DNA of 64,000 nucleotides. Source: Tatumella saanichensis (GTDB taxonomy: Bacteria; Pseudomonadota; Gammaproteobacteria; Enterobacterales; Enterobacteriaceae). Where the stretch lies: positions 62,001-126,000 of the forward strand of contig NZ_ATMI01000012.1 of the NCBI RefSeq assembly GCF_000439375.1, read 5' to 3'. This document shows, in pieces, positions 47,514-57,676 of this stretch (its first letter is position 1; each line of letters begins with the position of its first letter). Position numbers and translations under genes: made by a program. Under the pieces are notes generated by a model. It was given only the letters and a program-made list of their open reading frames with translations. It did not search any database and was not told the origin of the DNA.

Positions 47514-48404
47514 ATGCCTTCAGATAATGTCTACCAGGAAAAACGCCTACCCGGTGCGTTCCGTCAGTCTTGGGCTAAGTTTTACCATGACACCTCGGCA
47601 ATGGTCGGCCTTTACGGCTTTGCCGCGCTGATTTTCCTCTGCCTGTTTGGCGGTTTGCTGGCCCCCTATGGGGTCGATCAGCAATTTATGGGCTACCAAT
47701 TATTGCCCCCTTCTTGGTCCCGCTATGGGGATGTCTCCTTCTTTCTCGGCACCGATGACCTGGGACGGGATGTACTGAGCCGCTTATTAAGTGGTGTTGC
47801 CCCAACGGTCGGGTCTGCCCTACTGGTAACGCTGTTTTCTGCGCTCTGCGCCCTGATACCGGGGATCGTCGCCGGGTTAACCCGCGGATTGCGTTCTGCG
47901 CTGATGAACCACATTCTGGATACCCTGCTGTCGATCCCGTCGATGCTGCTGGCCATTATCGTCGTCGCCTTCGTTGGCCCCGGGCTGTTTCATGCTCTGG
48001 TGGCGGTATGGCTGGCGCTGATGCCACGGCTGATCCGCGCGTTTTATATGGCTATCCATGATCAGATGGAAAAAGAATATGTGGTCGCGGCACGGCTGGA
48101 CGGAGCCAGCCTGGTTATTCTGCTGAAAGACACCATTTTTCCCAATGTATTACCGGTGTTGGTCAGCGAGTTTACCCGCGGTTTTTCGATGGCTATCTTG
48201 GATATTGCCGCCCTCGGTTTTCTTGGCTTGGGTGCGCAATTACCCTCGCCAGAATGGGGAGCGATGCTCGGGGATTCATTAGAACTGGTTTATGCGGCCC
48301 CCTGGACAGTGATGCTGCCCGGGGTGTTACTGATGGTCAGTGTGTTGATCATTAATCTGCTGGGTGACGGTGTCCGTCGTGCCATTGAGGCGGGAGTCAA
48401 ATAA
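47514..48404 (+). CDS. sapC: ABC transporter permease SapC
   Basis: Second inner-membrane permease of the Sap transporter, 296 residues, DppC type, with an N-terminal helix then [20 protein letters not shown] and [15 protein letters not shown], and the EAA loop [13 protein letters not shown]. Nearly collinear with E. coli SapC. AGG lies just before ATG 47514. Its TAA overlaps the sapD ATG by one base. Its separation from sapAB means it must have a promoter of its own or depend on read-through. Confidence 0.94.
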   Translation: MPSDNVYQEKRLPGAFRQSWAKFYHDTSAMVGLYGFAALIFLCLFGGLLAPYGVDQQFMGYQLLPPSWSRYGDVSFFLGTDDLGRDVLSRLLSGVAPTVGSALLVTLFSALCALIPGIVAGLTRGLRSALMNHILDTLLSIPSMLLAIIVVAFVGPGLFHALVAVWLALMPRLIRAFYMAIHDQMEKEYVVAARLDGASLVILLKDTIFPNVLPVLVSEFTRGFSMAILDIAALGFLGLGAQLPSPEWGAMLGDSLELVYAAPWTVMLPGVLLMVSVLIINLLGDGVRRAIEAGVK

Positions 48405-49399
48405 TGCCATTACTGGATATCCGTAATCTGACCATTGAGTTTTTTACTGCTGAAGGTCCCGTTAAGGCGGTGGATCGTATCAACCTCACCTTAACGGAAG
48501 GTGAAATTCGCGGCTTGGTCGGCGAGTCTGGCTCCGGAAAAAGCCTGATCGCAAAAGCGATCTGTGGCGTTACCTCGGATAACTGGCGGGTGACTGCCGA
48601 TCGGATGCGTTTTAATGATGTGGATTTGTTGCGCCTGTCACCTCGCGAACGCCGTAAAATTATCGGCCACAATATTTCGATGATTTTCCAAGAGCCGCAA
48701 TCTTGTCTCGATCCCTCGGAAAGTATCGGACGGCAGTTGGTTCAGGCGATCCCAGGGTGGACTTTTAAAGGCCGCTGGTTCCAGCGCTGCTGGTTCTGGC
48801 GTAAAAAGCGGGCCATTGAATTACTGCACCGTGTTGGCATCAAAGATCATAAAGATATTATGCGCAGCTTCCCTTACGAACTGACCGAGGGGGAGTGTCA
48901 AAAGGTGATGATTGCCATTGCCTTGGCCACTAAACCCCGTCTGCTGATCGCGGATGAGCCAACGAATGCCATGGAGCCGACCACCCAGGCGCAGATTTTC
49001 CGCCTGCTCAGCCGCCTCAACCAGAACAACAATACGACCATCCTGCTGATCAGCCACGATTTGCGCACCCTGGGTCAATGGGCTAACCGGATTAATGTGA
49101 TGTACTGTGGACAGACCGTCGAAACGGCGGTCAGTGATGAGCTGATCGCCAGTCCGCACCACCCCTATACCCAAGCATTAATCCGCTCAATGCCCGATTT
49201 TGGTCAATCCCTGCCCCATAAAAGCCGCCTGAACACACTCTCTGGGGCAATTCCCTCGCTGGAACATCTTCCTATCGGCTGCCGACTGGGACCACGCTGT
49301 CCCTATGCCCAGCGTAAATGCATTGAGGCCCCGGCGCTGACTGGCACTAAAAGCCATAAATACGCCTGCCACTTTCCACTCAATAAAGAGTTGCAGTAA
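48404..49399 (+). CDS. sapD: ABC transporter ATP-binding protein SapD
   Basis: ATPase subunit of the Sap transporter; in E. coli also supports TrkH potassium uptake. 331 residues with Walker A GESGSGKS, a weak signature [12 protein letters not shown], Walker [13 protein letters not shown] and the C-terminal oligopeptide-transporter CxxxxxC-rich region [14 protein letters not shown], as in DppD. Two bases separate it from sapF. Confidence 0.95.
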   Translation: MPLLDIRNLTIEFFTAEGPVKAVDRINLTLTEGEIRGLVGESGSGKSLIAKAICGVTSDNWRVTADRMRFNDVDLLRLSPRERRKIIGHNISMIFQEPQSCLDPSESIGRQLVQAIPGWTFKGRWFQRCWFWRKKRAIELLHRVGIKDHKDIMRSFPYELTEGECQKVMIAIALATKPRLLIADEPTNAMEPTTQAQIFRLLSRLNQNNNTTILLISHDLRTLGQWANRINVMYCGQTVETAVSDELIASPHHPYTQALIRSMPDFGQSLPHKSRLNTLSGAIPSLEHLPIGCRLGPRCPYAQRKCIEAPALTGTKSHKYACHFPLNKELQ

Positions 49400-49401
49400 C
49401 T

Positions 49402-50208
49402 ATGGAAACCTTACTCGAAGTCCGCGATCTGTCGAAAACCTATCGCTACAAAACTGGCCTATTCCGTCCACAACATGTGGATGCGGTAAAAAATGTCAGT
49501 TTTACCCTGCGTGAGCGACAGACATTGGCGATTATCGGTGAAAATGGCTCGGGTAAATCGACCCTGGCCAAGATGCTGAGCGGAATGATCGAGCCTTCCT
49601 CCGGCGAAATTATCATTAATAACCATGCGCTAAGTTTCGGTGATTACGGCTACCGCAGCCAAGTGATCCGTATGATATTCCAAGACCCCAGCACCTCATT
49701 GAACCCCCGCCAACGGGTCAGCCAGATCCTTGACTTGCCCTTACGCCTAAATACGTCATTGAACCCGCAACAGCGTGAAGCGCGTATTATTGAGACATTG
49801 CGCAAAGTCGGCCTGCTGCGTGACCATGCTGGCTATTTTCCGCATATGCTGGCGCCTGGACAAAAACAGCGCCTAGCGTTGGCCCGTGCCTTGATCCTCC
49901 AGCCAAAAGTCATTGTCGCAGATGAGGCCTTAGCCTCCTTGGATATGACCATGCGCTCGCAACTGGTCAACTTGATGCTCGAGCTACAGGAGCGGGATGG
50001 TCTGTCATTTATCTATGTGACCCAACATATCGGCATGATGAAACATATCAGCGATTTTGTGATGGTGATGCATCAGGGTGAGGTAGTAGAGCGTGGCGGC
50101 ACCGCCGATGTACTAGCCTCGCCGTTGCACGATCTGACCAAGCGCTTGATCCACAGCCATTTCGGTGAGGCACTGACCGCTGAGGCTTGGCGAAAAAACC
50201 AACGATAA
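49402..50208 (+). CDS. sapF: ABC transporter ATP-binding protein SapF
   Basis: Second ATPase subunit, 268 residues, lacking the long C-terminal extension of SapD. Walker A GENGSGKST, signature LAPGQKQRLALARAL, Walker B VIVADEALASLDM (E to A-type variation after DE, as in E. coli SapF). It follows sapD with no gap; fabI begins 141 bases after it. Confidence 0.95.
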   Translation: METLLEVRDLSKTYRYKTGLFRPQHVDAVKNVSFTLRERQTLAIIGENGSGKSTLAKMLSGMIEPSSGEIIINNHALSFGDYGYRSQVIRMIFQDPSTSLNPRQRVSQILDLPLRLNTSLNPQQREARIIETLRKVGLLRDHAGYFPHMLAPGQKQRLALARALILQPKVIVADEALASLDMTMRSQLVNLMLELQERDGLSFIYVTQHIGMMKHISDFVMVMHQGEVVERGGTADVLASPLHDLTKRLIHSHFGEALTAEAWRKNQR

Positions 50209-50212
50209 CCGG

Positions 50213-50218
50213 TATAAT
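50213..50218 (+). promoter_or_regulatory. Candidate -10 of a fabI promoter
   Basis: Perfect TATAAT 132 bases before the fabI ATG; the -35 (TTGGCG, 19-base spacing) overlaps the sapF end and is imperfect. A second possible -10 (TTAGAAT) lies near 50265. Confidence 0.4.
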
Positions 50219-50349
50219 CAGGCTCAGTTGTCGCGTATCTTTACCTGATAGCACAATGTCGTGTTAGAATCCCCCCATTGAACATTGCGGCTGGCTTGCT
50301 AAATCAACAACCGCCGCCAACAACAATAACCATTTTAAGGATTACATCT

Positions 50350-51138
50350 ATGGGTTTTCTTTCCGGTAAGCGCATTCTGATCACTGGTGTTGCCAGTAAA
50401 TTATCCATCGCATGGGGTATTGCCCAGGCTATGCATAAGCAGGGTGCGGAACTGGCTTTTACTTACCAAAATGAAAAATTAAAAGCCCGCGTAGAAGAAT
50501 TTGCCAAAGACCTGGGTTCAGACATCGTTCTGCCTTGTGACGTTGCCGAAGACGAAAGCATTAAGTCCCTGTTCACCGAACTGGAAAAAGTCTGGCCAAA
50601 ATTTGACGGCTTTGTTCACTCTATCGGTTTCGCACCAGGGGATCAGTTAGACGGTGACTACGTTAACGCAGTGACCCGTGAAGGCTTCAAAATCGCTCAC
50701 GACATCAGTGCTTATAGCTTTGTAGCAATGGCTAAAGAGTGTCGTGCCATGCTGAATCCGAACGCTGCCCTGCTGACCCTATCTTACCTGGGTGCAGAAC
50801 GCGCTATCCCTAACTACAACGTGATGGGTCTGGCAAAAGCCTCTCTGGAAGCTAACGTTCGTTACATGGCTAACGCTATGGGTCCAGAAAGCGTACGTGT
50901 TAACGCCGTATCTGCCGGTCCAATTCGTACCCTGGCCGCTTCCGGAATCAAAGATTTCCGTAAGATGCTGTCTCATTGTGAAGCGGTGACCCCAATTCGT
51001 CGTACTGTGACCATCGAAGATGTCGGTAACTCCGCAGCCTTCCTGTGTTCAGATCTGGCGGGTGGTATCACCGGTGAAGTGGTTCACGTTGACGGCGGTT
51101 TCAGCATCGCGGCAATGAACGAACTGGAACTGAAATAA
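50350..51138 (+). CDS. fabI: Enoyl-[acyl-carrier-protein] reductase FabI
   Basis: NADH-dependent last step of each fatty-acid elongation cycle and target of triclosan and isoniazid-like drugs. ATG 50350 ([13 protein letters not shown]) after AAGGA. 262 residues, as in E. coli. Catalytic pair in [12 protein letters not shown] (Tyr156, Lys163) is present; G93, whose change gives triclosan resistance, is wild-type ([10 protein letters not shown]). It ends with a strong terminator. High-expression codon use is visible compared with neighbours. Confidence 0.97.
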   Translation: MGFLSGKRILITGVASKLSIAWGIAQAMHKQGAELAFTYQNEKLKARVEEFAKDLGSDIVLPCDVAEDESIKSLFTELEKVWPKFDGFVHSIGFAPGDQLDGDYVNAVTREGFKIAHDISAYSFVAMAKECRAMLNPNAALLTLSYLGAERAIPNYNVMGLAKASLEANVRYMANAMGPESVRVNAVSAGPIRTLAASGIKDFRKMLSHCEAVTPIRRTVTIEDVGNSAAFLCSDLAGGITGEVVHVDGGFSIAAMNELELK

Positions 51139-51145
51139 GTTCCCT

Positions 51146-51174
51146 AGCAGGCGGTGTTCACCGCCTGCTTTTTT
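51146..51174 (+). terminator. Intrinsic terminator of fabI
   Basis: AGCAGGCGG / CCGCCTGCT with a TGTTCA loop and a T6 tail. Confidence 0.93.
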
Positions 51175-51235
51175 AGTTCTCTTCCCCCGCCTGCTTTGCC
51201 CTGAAGCCGCGCAGTTCCCGTTCCTACCCGAACAA

Positions 51236-52162
51236 TCAGTCTGTTATCATCTCTGCCTGCTGGCTAATTCCACGCAATGCATATCGCGCTTCGTCAAAAA
51301 AGTGTTGTACCAGCGGTGTCGCTTTACCGGCACCGGCGATCACCATCGCCCCCTGACGCCCCATGGTAGGCATATCCACGGCAGACTGCGTCAGTCCTTG
51401 CTGCAAGGCGGGCAGGATACTGCTTTTCGGAGCCAGCATTACTCCCATACCGAAATGGGCACTTTCAAGCAATTGCAATACCGAAGCACTTTCGATGATC
51501 ACCCGTAGCGACAACCCCGCTTGGCGAAAACAGGTATCCAGGTAACGACGAAAATAGCGGGTCGGTTCGGCCAAACAGAGTGGGTTTACCGCAACCTCCT
51601 TCATTGATAGCCGGTGTTTGCCAACCAAAGCTGGGAAATGTTGCGCCGCATACAGGGCCACCACCCCACCATCCGCAAATAGCGCATCCTGAAACTGCAG
51701 CGAACGCAAGGTAGACATCTCAAAGAAGCCGAAGGCAACGTCGACAGTGTGGCTATTAATTGCCTCCAATAACTGGTCGGCACTCATCACCTCCACGCGG
51801 TAATTAATTTCCGGATAACGTTGTGACACAGCATGCAAAACACTGCTTAACGTAAGGCTGCATTGCGGGACCACACCAATACGTAAGGTGCCTTTGATAC
51901 CGTGTTTCATGGCATCGACTTCCAGTTTTAATCCTTGATAGACGGACACCATTTCCCGCGCCCAGGTCAATACCCGTTCCCCTTCCGGCGTAAAACCAGA
52001 AAAGCTATTGCTACGATTGATCAGGGAAACCCCCAACTCATTTTCAAGATTTTTGAGGCGCATGGACAGGGTCGGTTGGCTGACAAAACTGGCTTCTGCC
52101 GCACGGCCAAAATGCTTTTCCTGTTCAAGGTTACATAAGTACACCAGCTGTTTTAAATCCAT
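51236..52162 (-). CDS. LysR-family regulator (OxyR-like)
   Basis: LysR-type regulator of 308 residues. ATG 52160-52162 (MDLKQLVYLCNLEQ) follows AGGAG; the frame runs on upstream to 52246. Helix-turn-helix HFGRAAEASFVSQPTLSMRLK, then a periplasmic-binding-type effector domain with RIGVVPQC and FGMGVMLAPKS. It is divergent from the YdeP-like oxidoreductase gene, so probably its regulator. The OxyR-type redox cysteine pair was not found. Confidence 0.85.
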   Translation of the reverse strand: MDLKQLVYLCNLEQEKHFGRAAEASFVSQPTLSMRLKNLENELGVSLINRSNSFSGFTPEGERVLTWAREMVSVYQGLKLEVDAMKHGIKGTLRIGVVPQCSLTLSSVLHAVSQRYPEINYRVEVMSADQLLEAINSHTVDVAFGFFEMSTLRSLQFQDALFADGGVVALYAAQHFPALVGKHRLSMKEVAVNPLCLAEPTRYFRRYLDTCFRQAGLSLRVIIESASVLQLLESAHFGMGVMLAPKSSILPALQQGLTQSAVDMPTMGRQGAMVIAGAGKATPLVQHFFDEARYALRGISQQAEMITD

Positions 52163-52376
52163 GCTCTCCTGCCCTGAATCTGAAGATGACACTACATCTG
52201 TTTTGACACATCCCGCGAGTGTCAAGCGATAGAGGAGATTATACACCCACCTGACGATAAGCGACCTCTATCGCTCGTTTATTGCAATCAATTAGACATC
52301 CACCGCCCACATAAGCACAATTGAACCTCATTGTCGCAACAGATCATTAACATCAGCAAACAGAAGCGGTCAATTT

Positions 52377-54686
52377 ATGAAATTCAAACGCCAGATCAAG
52401 CCTTATCACGCCGCCGCCGGAGGCTGGGGTTCATTGGAAGCAACCACCCGGTTTGTCCTGGACAGTAAAGCTGCATTAAAAAATATGCGTAATCTGATGC
52501 GTATGAATAAAGCCCGTGGTTTTGATTGCCCTGGTTGCGCGTGGGGCGATGATAATAAAAGCACGTTTAGCTTCTGTGAAAACGGCGCTAAAGCGGTGAC
52601 CTGGGAAGCGACCCGCCGCACCGTGGATCCGGCCTTTTTTGCATCCCATAGCGTCAGCCGCTTATACGCGGAAAGTGACTACTTTTTAGAATATCAAGGG
52701 CGCCTGACCCACCCGCTCTCTTATAACGCCGAAACCGACCATTATGAGCCAATAAGCTGGGAAGATGCGTTCTCAATCATTGCCCGTCATATTGACGCCA
52801 TGGACAATCAGAACCAGATCGAACTCTATACTTCCGGGCGCGCCAGTAACGAGGCCTCTTGGCTTTATCAGTTATTTGGCCGCATGCTCGGCACCAATAA
52901 CTTCCCAGACTGTTCGAATATGTGTCACGAGGCCAGTGGAACCGGCTTAAAACGCAGTATCGGTGTCGGTAAAGGTACTATCCGTCTTGATGACTTCGAC
53001 AGTGCCGACGCGATATTCGTGTTTGGACAGAACCCCGGCACCAATCACCCACGTATGCTGCACAGCCTACGACATGCCGCCGATCACGGTGCGAAGATTG
53101 TCACCTTCAATACGCTACGGGAACGTGGTCTGGAGCGTTTCGCCGATCCGCAAAAACCATTGGAAATTGTGACGCCGATGGCAGGCACCATTAGCTCTGC
53201 CTATTACCAGCCACACCTCGGTGGCGATATGGCCGCAATACGTGGGATGGTGAAAGCTCTGCTGGAAGCGCATCGCCGTGATATCGAGAACGGCGGCGTG
53301 GGTATTTTCGATCAACCCTTTATTGATCATTATACCCAGGGTGTTGAGGGCTATCTAGCGGCGGTAGATGCCACCGACTGGCAGACCATTGTTCAGCAGT
53401 CAGGGCTTACAGAAGAGCAGGTCCGTCAAGCCGCCGCGATTTATCAAAGTGCTGAACGGGTAATCTGTACCTGGGCCATGGGCGTAACTCAACATAAACA
53501 TTCGGTGGATACCGTTCGCGAAATTGTTAACCTGCAATTGCTGTTCGGTCAGTTAGGTAAAAAAGGCGCTGGCCTCTGTCCGGTTCGCGGTCATAGTAAC
53601 GTTCAGGGCAACCGCACCATGGGGATTGATGAAAAACCGAATGCCCCTTTCCTAGATGCCCTGGCAAGCCACTTTGATTTTGAACCGCCGCGCCGTGCCG
53701 GACACAACACCGTAGAAGCCATCGAAGCGATGCTACGGGATGAGATCAAAGTACTAATCACCCTAGGTGGCAACCTAGCCGCCGCGGCTCCAGATTCGCC
53801 GCGCACTGAAGAAGCGTTACAGCGTTGTGGCCTAACAGTCCATATCAGTACCAAACTGAACCGTACCCATTTAGTGCCCGGCTATGAAAATAGTCTGATC
53901 CTACCGACCCTCGGCCGTACCGAACGCGACGTTCAGCGCAGCGGTCCACAGTTCATTACCGTTGAAGACTCTTTCAGCATGGTGCATGCCTCAGAAGGAG
54001 TCGGTATCCCATTGGCGGATACTCAGCGCTCTGAGACCGCTATCGTCGCCGGGATTGCCAATGCGGTATTGGGTAGCGATAAAGCCGACTGGCTGGCAAT
54101 GGCGGACGATTACGCGGTGATCCGTGAGCATATCGCCGCGACCATTCCCGGTTTCGCCGATTTCAATCAGAAATGCGAACAACCTGGGGGATTTTATTTA
54201 GGGAATGCAGCCGCCAGACTGGAATTTAACACCCCATCAGGGAAAGCAGAGTTCAATGCCGCTATGCTGCCGCGCTCACTCTTCCCACAGCTCAATGACC
54301 GTCATGTGCCTTTTGTGATGCAGACGTTACGCTCCCATGACCAATACAACACCACGATTTATGGCCTGGATGACCGCTATCGTGGGGTTTACGGTCAACG
54401 CAAGGTGGTGTTTATTCATCCCCAGGATATGGCGGAGCAAGGCTTGCAGGAAGGTCAACAGGTGGATATTGAAACCCTGTGGAATGACGGTATCACCCGC
54501 CAAGTCTATGGATTTGTACTGGTGCCCTATAATATTCCCCGTGGCAATTTGGCTGCCTATTATCCGGAAACTAATCCACTGGTGCCACTTTCCAGCTATG
54601 GTGATGGCAGCGGAACCCCAACCTCAAAATCAATTCCGGTGAAACTATCCTTAAGCCCACAATTGCCGTCAATGCGTATTGCCTAA
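52377..54686 (+). CDS. FdhF/YdeP-family molybdopterin oxidoreductase
   Basis: Molybdopterin-guanine dinucleotide enzyme of the FdhF/YdeP group, 769 residues. N-terminal CPGCAWGDD region near residue 42, then the molybdopterin domain (EFYTSGR-like ELYTSGRASNEASWLYQLF, NNFPDCSNMCHEASGTGL, GQNPGTNHPRM) and C-terminal MoCo dinucleotide-binding domain ending RSHDQYNTTIYGLDDRYRG. Close to E. coli YdeP (759), which is linked to acid resistance; the reaction is unknown. Neither subunits nor an FeS partner are encoded nearby. Confidence 0.88.
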   Translation: MKFKRQIKPYHAAAGGWGSLEATTRFVLDSKAALKNMRNLMRMNKARGFDCPGCAWGDDNKSTFSFCENGAKAVTWEATRRTVDPAFFASHSVSRLYAESDYFLEYQGRLTHPLSYNAETDHYEPISWEDAFSIIARHIDAMDNQNQIELYTSGRASNEASWLYQLFGRMLGTNNFPDCSNMCHEASGTGLKRSIGVGKGTIRLDDFDSADAIFVFGQNPGTNHPRMLHSLRHAADHGAKIVTFNTLRERGLERFADPQKPLEIVTPMAGTISSAYYQPHLGGDMAAIRGMVKALLEAHRRDIENGGVGIFDQPFIDHYTQGVEGYLAAVDATDWQTIVQQSGLTEEQVRQAAAIYQSAERVICTWAMGVTQHKHSVDTVREIVNLQLLFGQLGKKGAGLCPVRGHSNVQGNRTMGIDEKPNAPFLDALASHFDFEPPRRAGHNTVEAIEAMLRDEIKVLITLGGNLAAAAPDSPRTEEALQRCGLTVHISTKLNRTHLVPGYENSLILPTLGRTERDVQRSGPQFITVEDSFSMVHASEGVGIPLADTQRSETAIVAGIANAVLGSDKADWLAMADDYAVIREHIAATIPGFADFNQKCEQPGGFYLGNAAARLEFNTPSGKAEFNAAMLPRSLFPQLNDRHVPFVMQTLRSHDQYNTTIYGLDDRYRGVYGQRKVVFIHPQDMAEQGLQEGQQVDIETLWNDGITRQVYGFVLVPYNIPRGNLAAYYPETNPLVPLSSYGDGSGTPTSKSIPVKLSLSPQLPSMRIA

Positions 54687-54700
54687 GGCCCAAACTGCCA

Positions 54701-54729
54701 AAAAGCCGGCTGCCACGCCGGCTTTTTTT
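54701..54729 (+). terminator. Intrinsic terminator of the YdeP-like gene
   Basis: AAAAGCCGGC / GCCGGCTTTT with a TGCCAC loop and T-run. Confidence 0.92.
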
Positions 54730-54813
54730 ATCTTTCTCCGTTTGGCTATTGCCCGACAGGGGTGATTCGCGTAAAACTGTCAGCCGCTGTTAGGCCACGA
54801 AACTAAAAAAATT

Positions 54814-56748
54814 ATGTTCCAGGATAATCCGCTGCTGTCGCAGCTTAAAGAAACGCTTCATGCACAGACCCCCCGCGCTGAGGGTGTGGTAAAAGGTACC
54901 GATAAAGGTTTTGGCTTTTTAGAAGTCGATGCCCAGAAAAGCTACTTTATTCCACCTCCGCAGATGAAAAAAGTGATGCACGGTGACCGTATTGTTGCGG
55001 TGATCCAGAGCAATAACGGTAAGGAGAGCGCTGAGCCTGAAACGCTGGTTGAACCTTTCCTGACACGTTTTGTTGGCCGTGTTCAGAAAAAAGATGATCG
55101 TTTATCGATTATCCCTGACCACCCACTGCTCAAAGATGCTATCGCCTGTCGCCCTGCACGTCAGCTGGAACATAATTTCCAAGCTGGTGACTGGGCGGTG
55201 GCTGAAATGCGCCGCCATCCTCTGAAGGGTGACCGTAATTTCTATGCAGAGCTGACCGAATATATTACCTACGCGGATGACCATTTAGCTCCGTGGTGGG
55301 TGACACTGTCACGCCACAATCTGGAGCGTGAAGCCCCGGATGTCGGCTTTGGCGATATGCTCGACGAAAAGCTTGAGCGTGAGGATCTTACCGCGCTGCC
55401 ATTTATCACTATCGACAGTGCCAGCACCGAAGATATGGATGATGCGCTCTTCACCGAAGAGTTACCCGACGGCAAACTGCGCCTGACGGTGGCGATCGCC
55501 GATCCTACCGCCTATGTGCCGCAAGGCAGTGAGCTGGATAAGCTGGCCTCACTGCGTGCGTTCACCAACTATTTGCCCGGATTCAATATTCCGATGCTGC
55601 CCCGTGAGCTGTCTGATGATGTTTGCTCACTGCGTCCGGGTGAACGTCGTCCGGTACTGGCCTGTCATATCGTGATCGATAAAGACGGTACTCCGCAAGC
55701 TGACCCTCATTTCTTTGCTGCCTGGATTGAGTCAAAAGCTAAACTGGCCTATGACAATGTCTCTGACTGGCTGGAAAATATCGGAGACTGGAAGCCTGAA
55801 AGCGAAACGATTGCCCAGCAGATCACCCTGCTGCACCGTTTTTGCCTGGCACGACACGAATGGCGTAAAACCCATGCGCTGGTGTTTAAAGACCGTCCTG
55901 ACTACCGCTTTGTTCTCGGCGAAAAAGGCGAAGTGCTGGAGATCGTCGCAGAGCCGCGTCGCATCGCCAATCGGATGATCGAAGAAGCCATGATCACTGC
56001 CAACATCTGTGCCGCTAAAGTGCTGGCAGATCGTTTAGGTTTTGGGGTCTACAACCTGCACCCTGGCTTTGATGAAACCAATGCCGAGTTAGTCGCCGCG
56101 GTACTGGCTAACCATGACCTGACCGTAGATCCGAAAGAGATCGCCACACTGGAAGGGTTCAAAGTGATGCGCCGTCATCTGGACAGCTTGCCTACTCAGT
56201 ATCTGGATAGCCGTATTCGTCGTTTCCAGTCATTCGCGGAAATAGGCACTCAGCCAGGACCACATTTCGGTCTGGGTCTAGAGGCTTATGCCACTTGGAC
56301 GTCACCTATCCGTAAATACGGCGATATGGTGAACCACCGTCTGTTGAAAGCGATTATCCTCGGTGAACAGGCGCAACAGCCAGATGCGGAACTGACTACC
56401 ATCATGGGTGAGCGCCGCCGTCTAAACCGCATGGCCGAACGTGATGTCGGTGACTGGTTATATGCTCGTTATCTTGCCCCTTATGCTGGGACGGAACAGA
56501 AATTTGCCGCCGAAGTGATTGATGTCTCCCGTGGCGGGATGCGCGTACGTCTGACTGAACTGGGGGCCGTCGCCTTTATCCCTGCTCCGTTCATCCACAG
56601 TGTCCGTGATGAACTGGTATGCAGTCAGGAAAACGGCACCGTGCAGATCAAAGGGGAAGTCCGTTATCGCGTCACTGACCTTATCGACGTCACCATCGCA
56701 GAGGTCCGTATGGAAAACCGTAATGTGGTAGCCCGTCCGGTAGCATGA
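54814..56748 (+). CDS. rnb: Exoribonuclease II
   Basis: Processive 3'-5' exoribonuclease that degrades unstructured RNA. 644 residues, the same as E. coli. Two N-terminal cold-shock domains ([17 protein letters not shown] is the first), RNB catalytic domain with the aspartate cluster [33 protein letters not shown], and the C-terminal S1 domain. All catalytic aspartates are present. Ends at a perfect hairpin. No other gene of this transcription unit is near. Confidence 0.97.
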   Translation: MFQDNPLLSQLKETLHAQTPRAEGVVKGTDKGFGFLEVDAQKSYFIPPPQMKKVMHGDRIVAVIQSNNGKESAEPETLVEPFLTRFVGRVQKKDDRLSIIPDHPLLKDAIACRPARQLEHNFQAGDWAVAEMRRHPLKGDRNFYAELTEYITYADDHLAPWWVTLSRHNLEREAPDVGFGDMLDEKLEREDLTALPFITIDSASTEDMDDALFTEELPDGKLRLTVAIADPTAYVPQGSELDKLASLRAFTNYLPGFNIPMLPRELSDDVCSLRPGERRPVLACHIVIDKDGTPQADPHFFAAWIESKAKLAYDNVSDWLENIGDWKPESETIAQQITLLHRFCLARHEWRKTHALVFKDRPDYRFVLGEKGEVLEIVAEPRRIANRMIEEAMITANICAAKVLADRLGFGVYNLHPGFDETNAELVAAVLANHDLTVDPKEIATLEGFKVMRRHLDSLPTQYLDSRIRRFQSFAEIGTQPGPHFGLGLEAYATWTSPIRKYGDMVNHRLLKAIILGEQAQQPDAELTTIMGERRRLNRMAERDVGDWLYARYLAPYAGTEQKFAAEVIDVSRGGMRVRLTELGAVAFIPAPFIHSVRDELVCSQENGTVQIKGEVRYRVTDLIDVTIAEVRMENRNVVARPVA

Positions 56749-56753
56749 CCTTT

Positions 56754-56784
56754 CACTGCGTGTCGTCACTGACGACACGCAGTG
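56754..56784. terminator. Hairpin between rnb and the convergent SDR gene
   Basis: CACTGCGTGTCGTC / GACGACACGCAGTG, a perfect 14-bp stem with an ACT loop; only a short TTATT follows. Confidence 0.7.
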
Positions 56785-56839
56785 TTATTCCTGTCTTCGA
56801 TTATCACTCTCTTTCCCATTACACCCAGAGTCTCTCCGG

Positions 56840-57562
56840 TTACCAATCCACCGATTTTCCAAACCGATCACAATATATCAGGCCCGGTTTATCCCGTCGG
56901 TTTTCAATGGTATTAACGATGTCAGGGACAGTCTCTTCCAGGGTAAAGGCAGCATTGTCACCGCCCAATACAGTCCGGATCCAACCCGGTGCTAGCAGTA
57001 ACAACGAACGCTCAGGATGCAATGATGACTCACGGGCAGCATAGCTGCGCATAAACTGGTTTAGCGCGGCTTTACTACCGCGGTAGAGCTCCTTGCCCCC
57101 TTGGCGATTACGACTGATACTGCCTTGCCCGGAGGACATAACCCCGATTAATCCGTCTGGTTTAACCCGCGTTTGCAAGCCATCTATCACCCGCATCGGG
57201 GATAAGGCATTGGTGACCATGACTTCAACAAATTCTTGATTGCTGAGGGTGGCGATAGGGGCATCCTGATGTTGATTTGCCGTGCCCGCATTGATAAACA
57301 GCACATCAAAGCGTCTCTCTGATAAGCGCTGATACAGTGCAGTGATCTGAAGTGTATCGGTAATATCCAATAACTCAGTCATTAAGTGCTGTGGATAACG
57401 CTGAGACAGCGCCGTCAACTCGTCATTGGCGAGGTTGCGGACGGTGGCCGTCACTTCCCAGCCTCGGCGAAGAAATTCATCAACCATTGCCAACCCAATA
57501 CCCCTTGATGCACCGATCAATAATATCCGTGGCGTTTGCTTGCTTATACTGGCTTCAGACAT
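56840..57562 (-). CDS. Short-chain dehydrogenase (C-factor-like)
   Basis: NAD(P)-dependent SDR of 240 residues. Start ATG 57560-57562 (MSEASISKQTPRILLIGAS); an upstream frame exists. Cofactor motif IGASRGIGLAM, NAGTAN, catalytic Ser in GVMSSGQGS and YRGSKAALNQF (Tyr, Lys). The short length and insertion resemble CsgA/C-factor-type SDRs. Divergent from a LysR gene, with a palindromic array between, so probably regulated by it. Substrate unknown. Confidence 0.82.
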   Translation of the reverse strand: MSEASISKQTPRILLIGASRGIGLAMVDEFLRRGWEVTATVRNLANDELTALSQRYPQHLMTELLDITDTLQITALYQRLSERRFDVLFINAGTANQHQDAPIATLSNQEFVEVMVTNALSPMRVIDGLQTRVKPDGLIGVMSSGQGSISRNRQGGKELYRGSKAALNQFMRSYAARESSLHPERSLLLLAPGWIRTVLGGDNAAFTLEETVPDIVNTIENRRDKPGLIYCDRFGKSVDW

Positions 57563-57615
57563 CGTTTTCTCGCTGTATAGGTGGAGTAAGTGGTCAGCAT
57601 AACCGGCATCTAAAG

Positions 57616-57663
57616 ATTGCACCAGACGCACCCTATGCAATAATAGATTGCATCTTATGCAAG
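57616..57663. promoter_or_regulatory. ATTGCA/TGCAAT operator array
   Basis: The SDR-LysR intergenic region has ATTGCA at 57616-57621, then the dyad ATGCAATAATAGATTGCAT at 57635-57653, then TGCAAG at 57658-57663. The four half-sites are spaced 20, 11 and 11 bases apart, close to helical phase. This is a good candidate binding region for the neighbouring LysR protein. Confidence 0.6.
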
Positions 57664-57676
57664 TGTGGCCTCTAAA

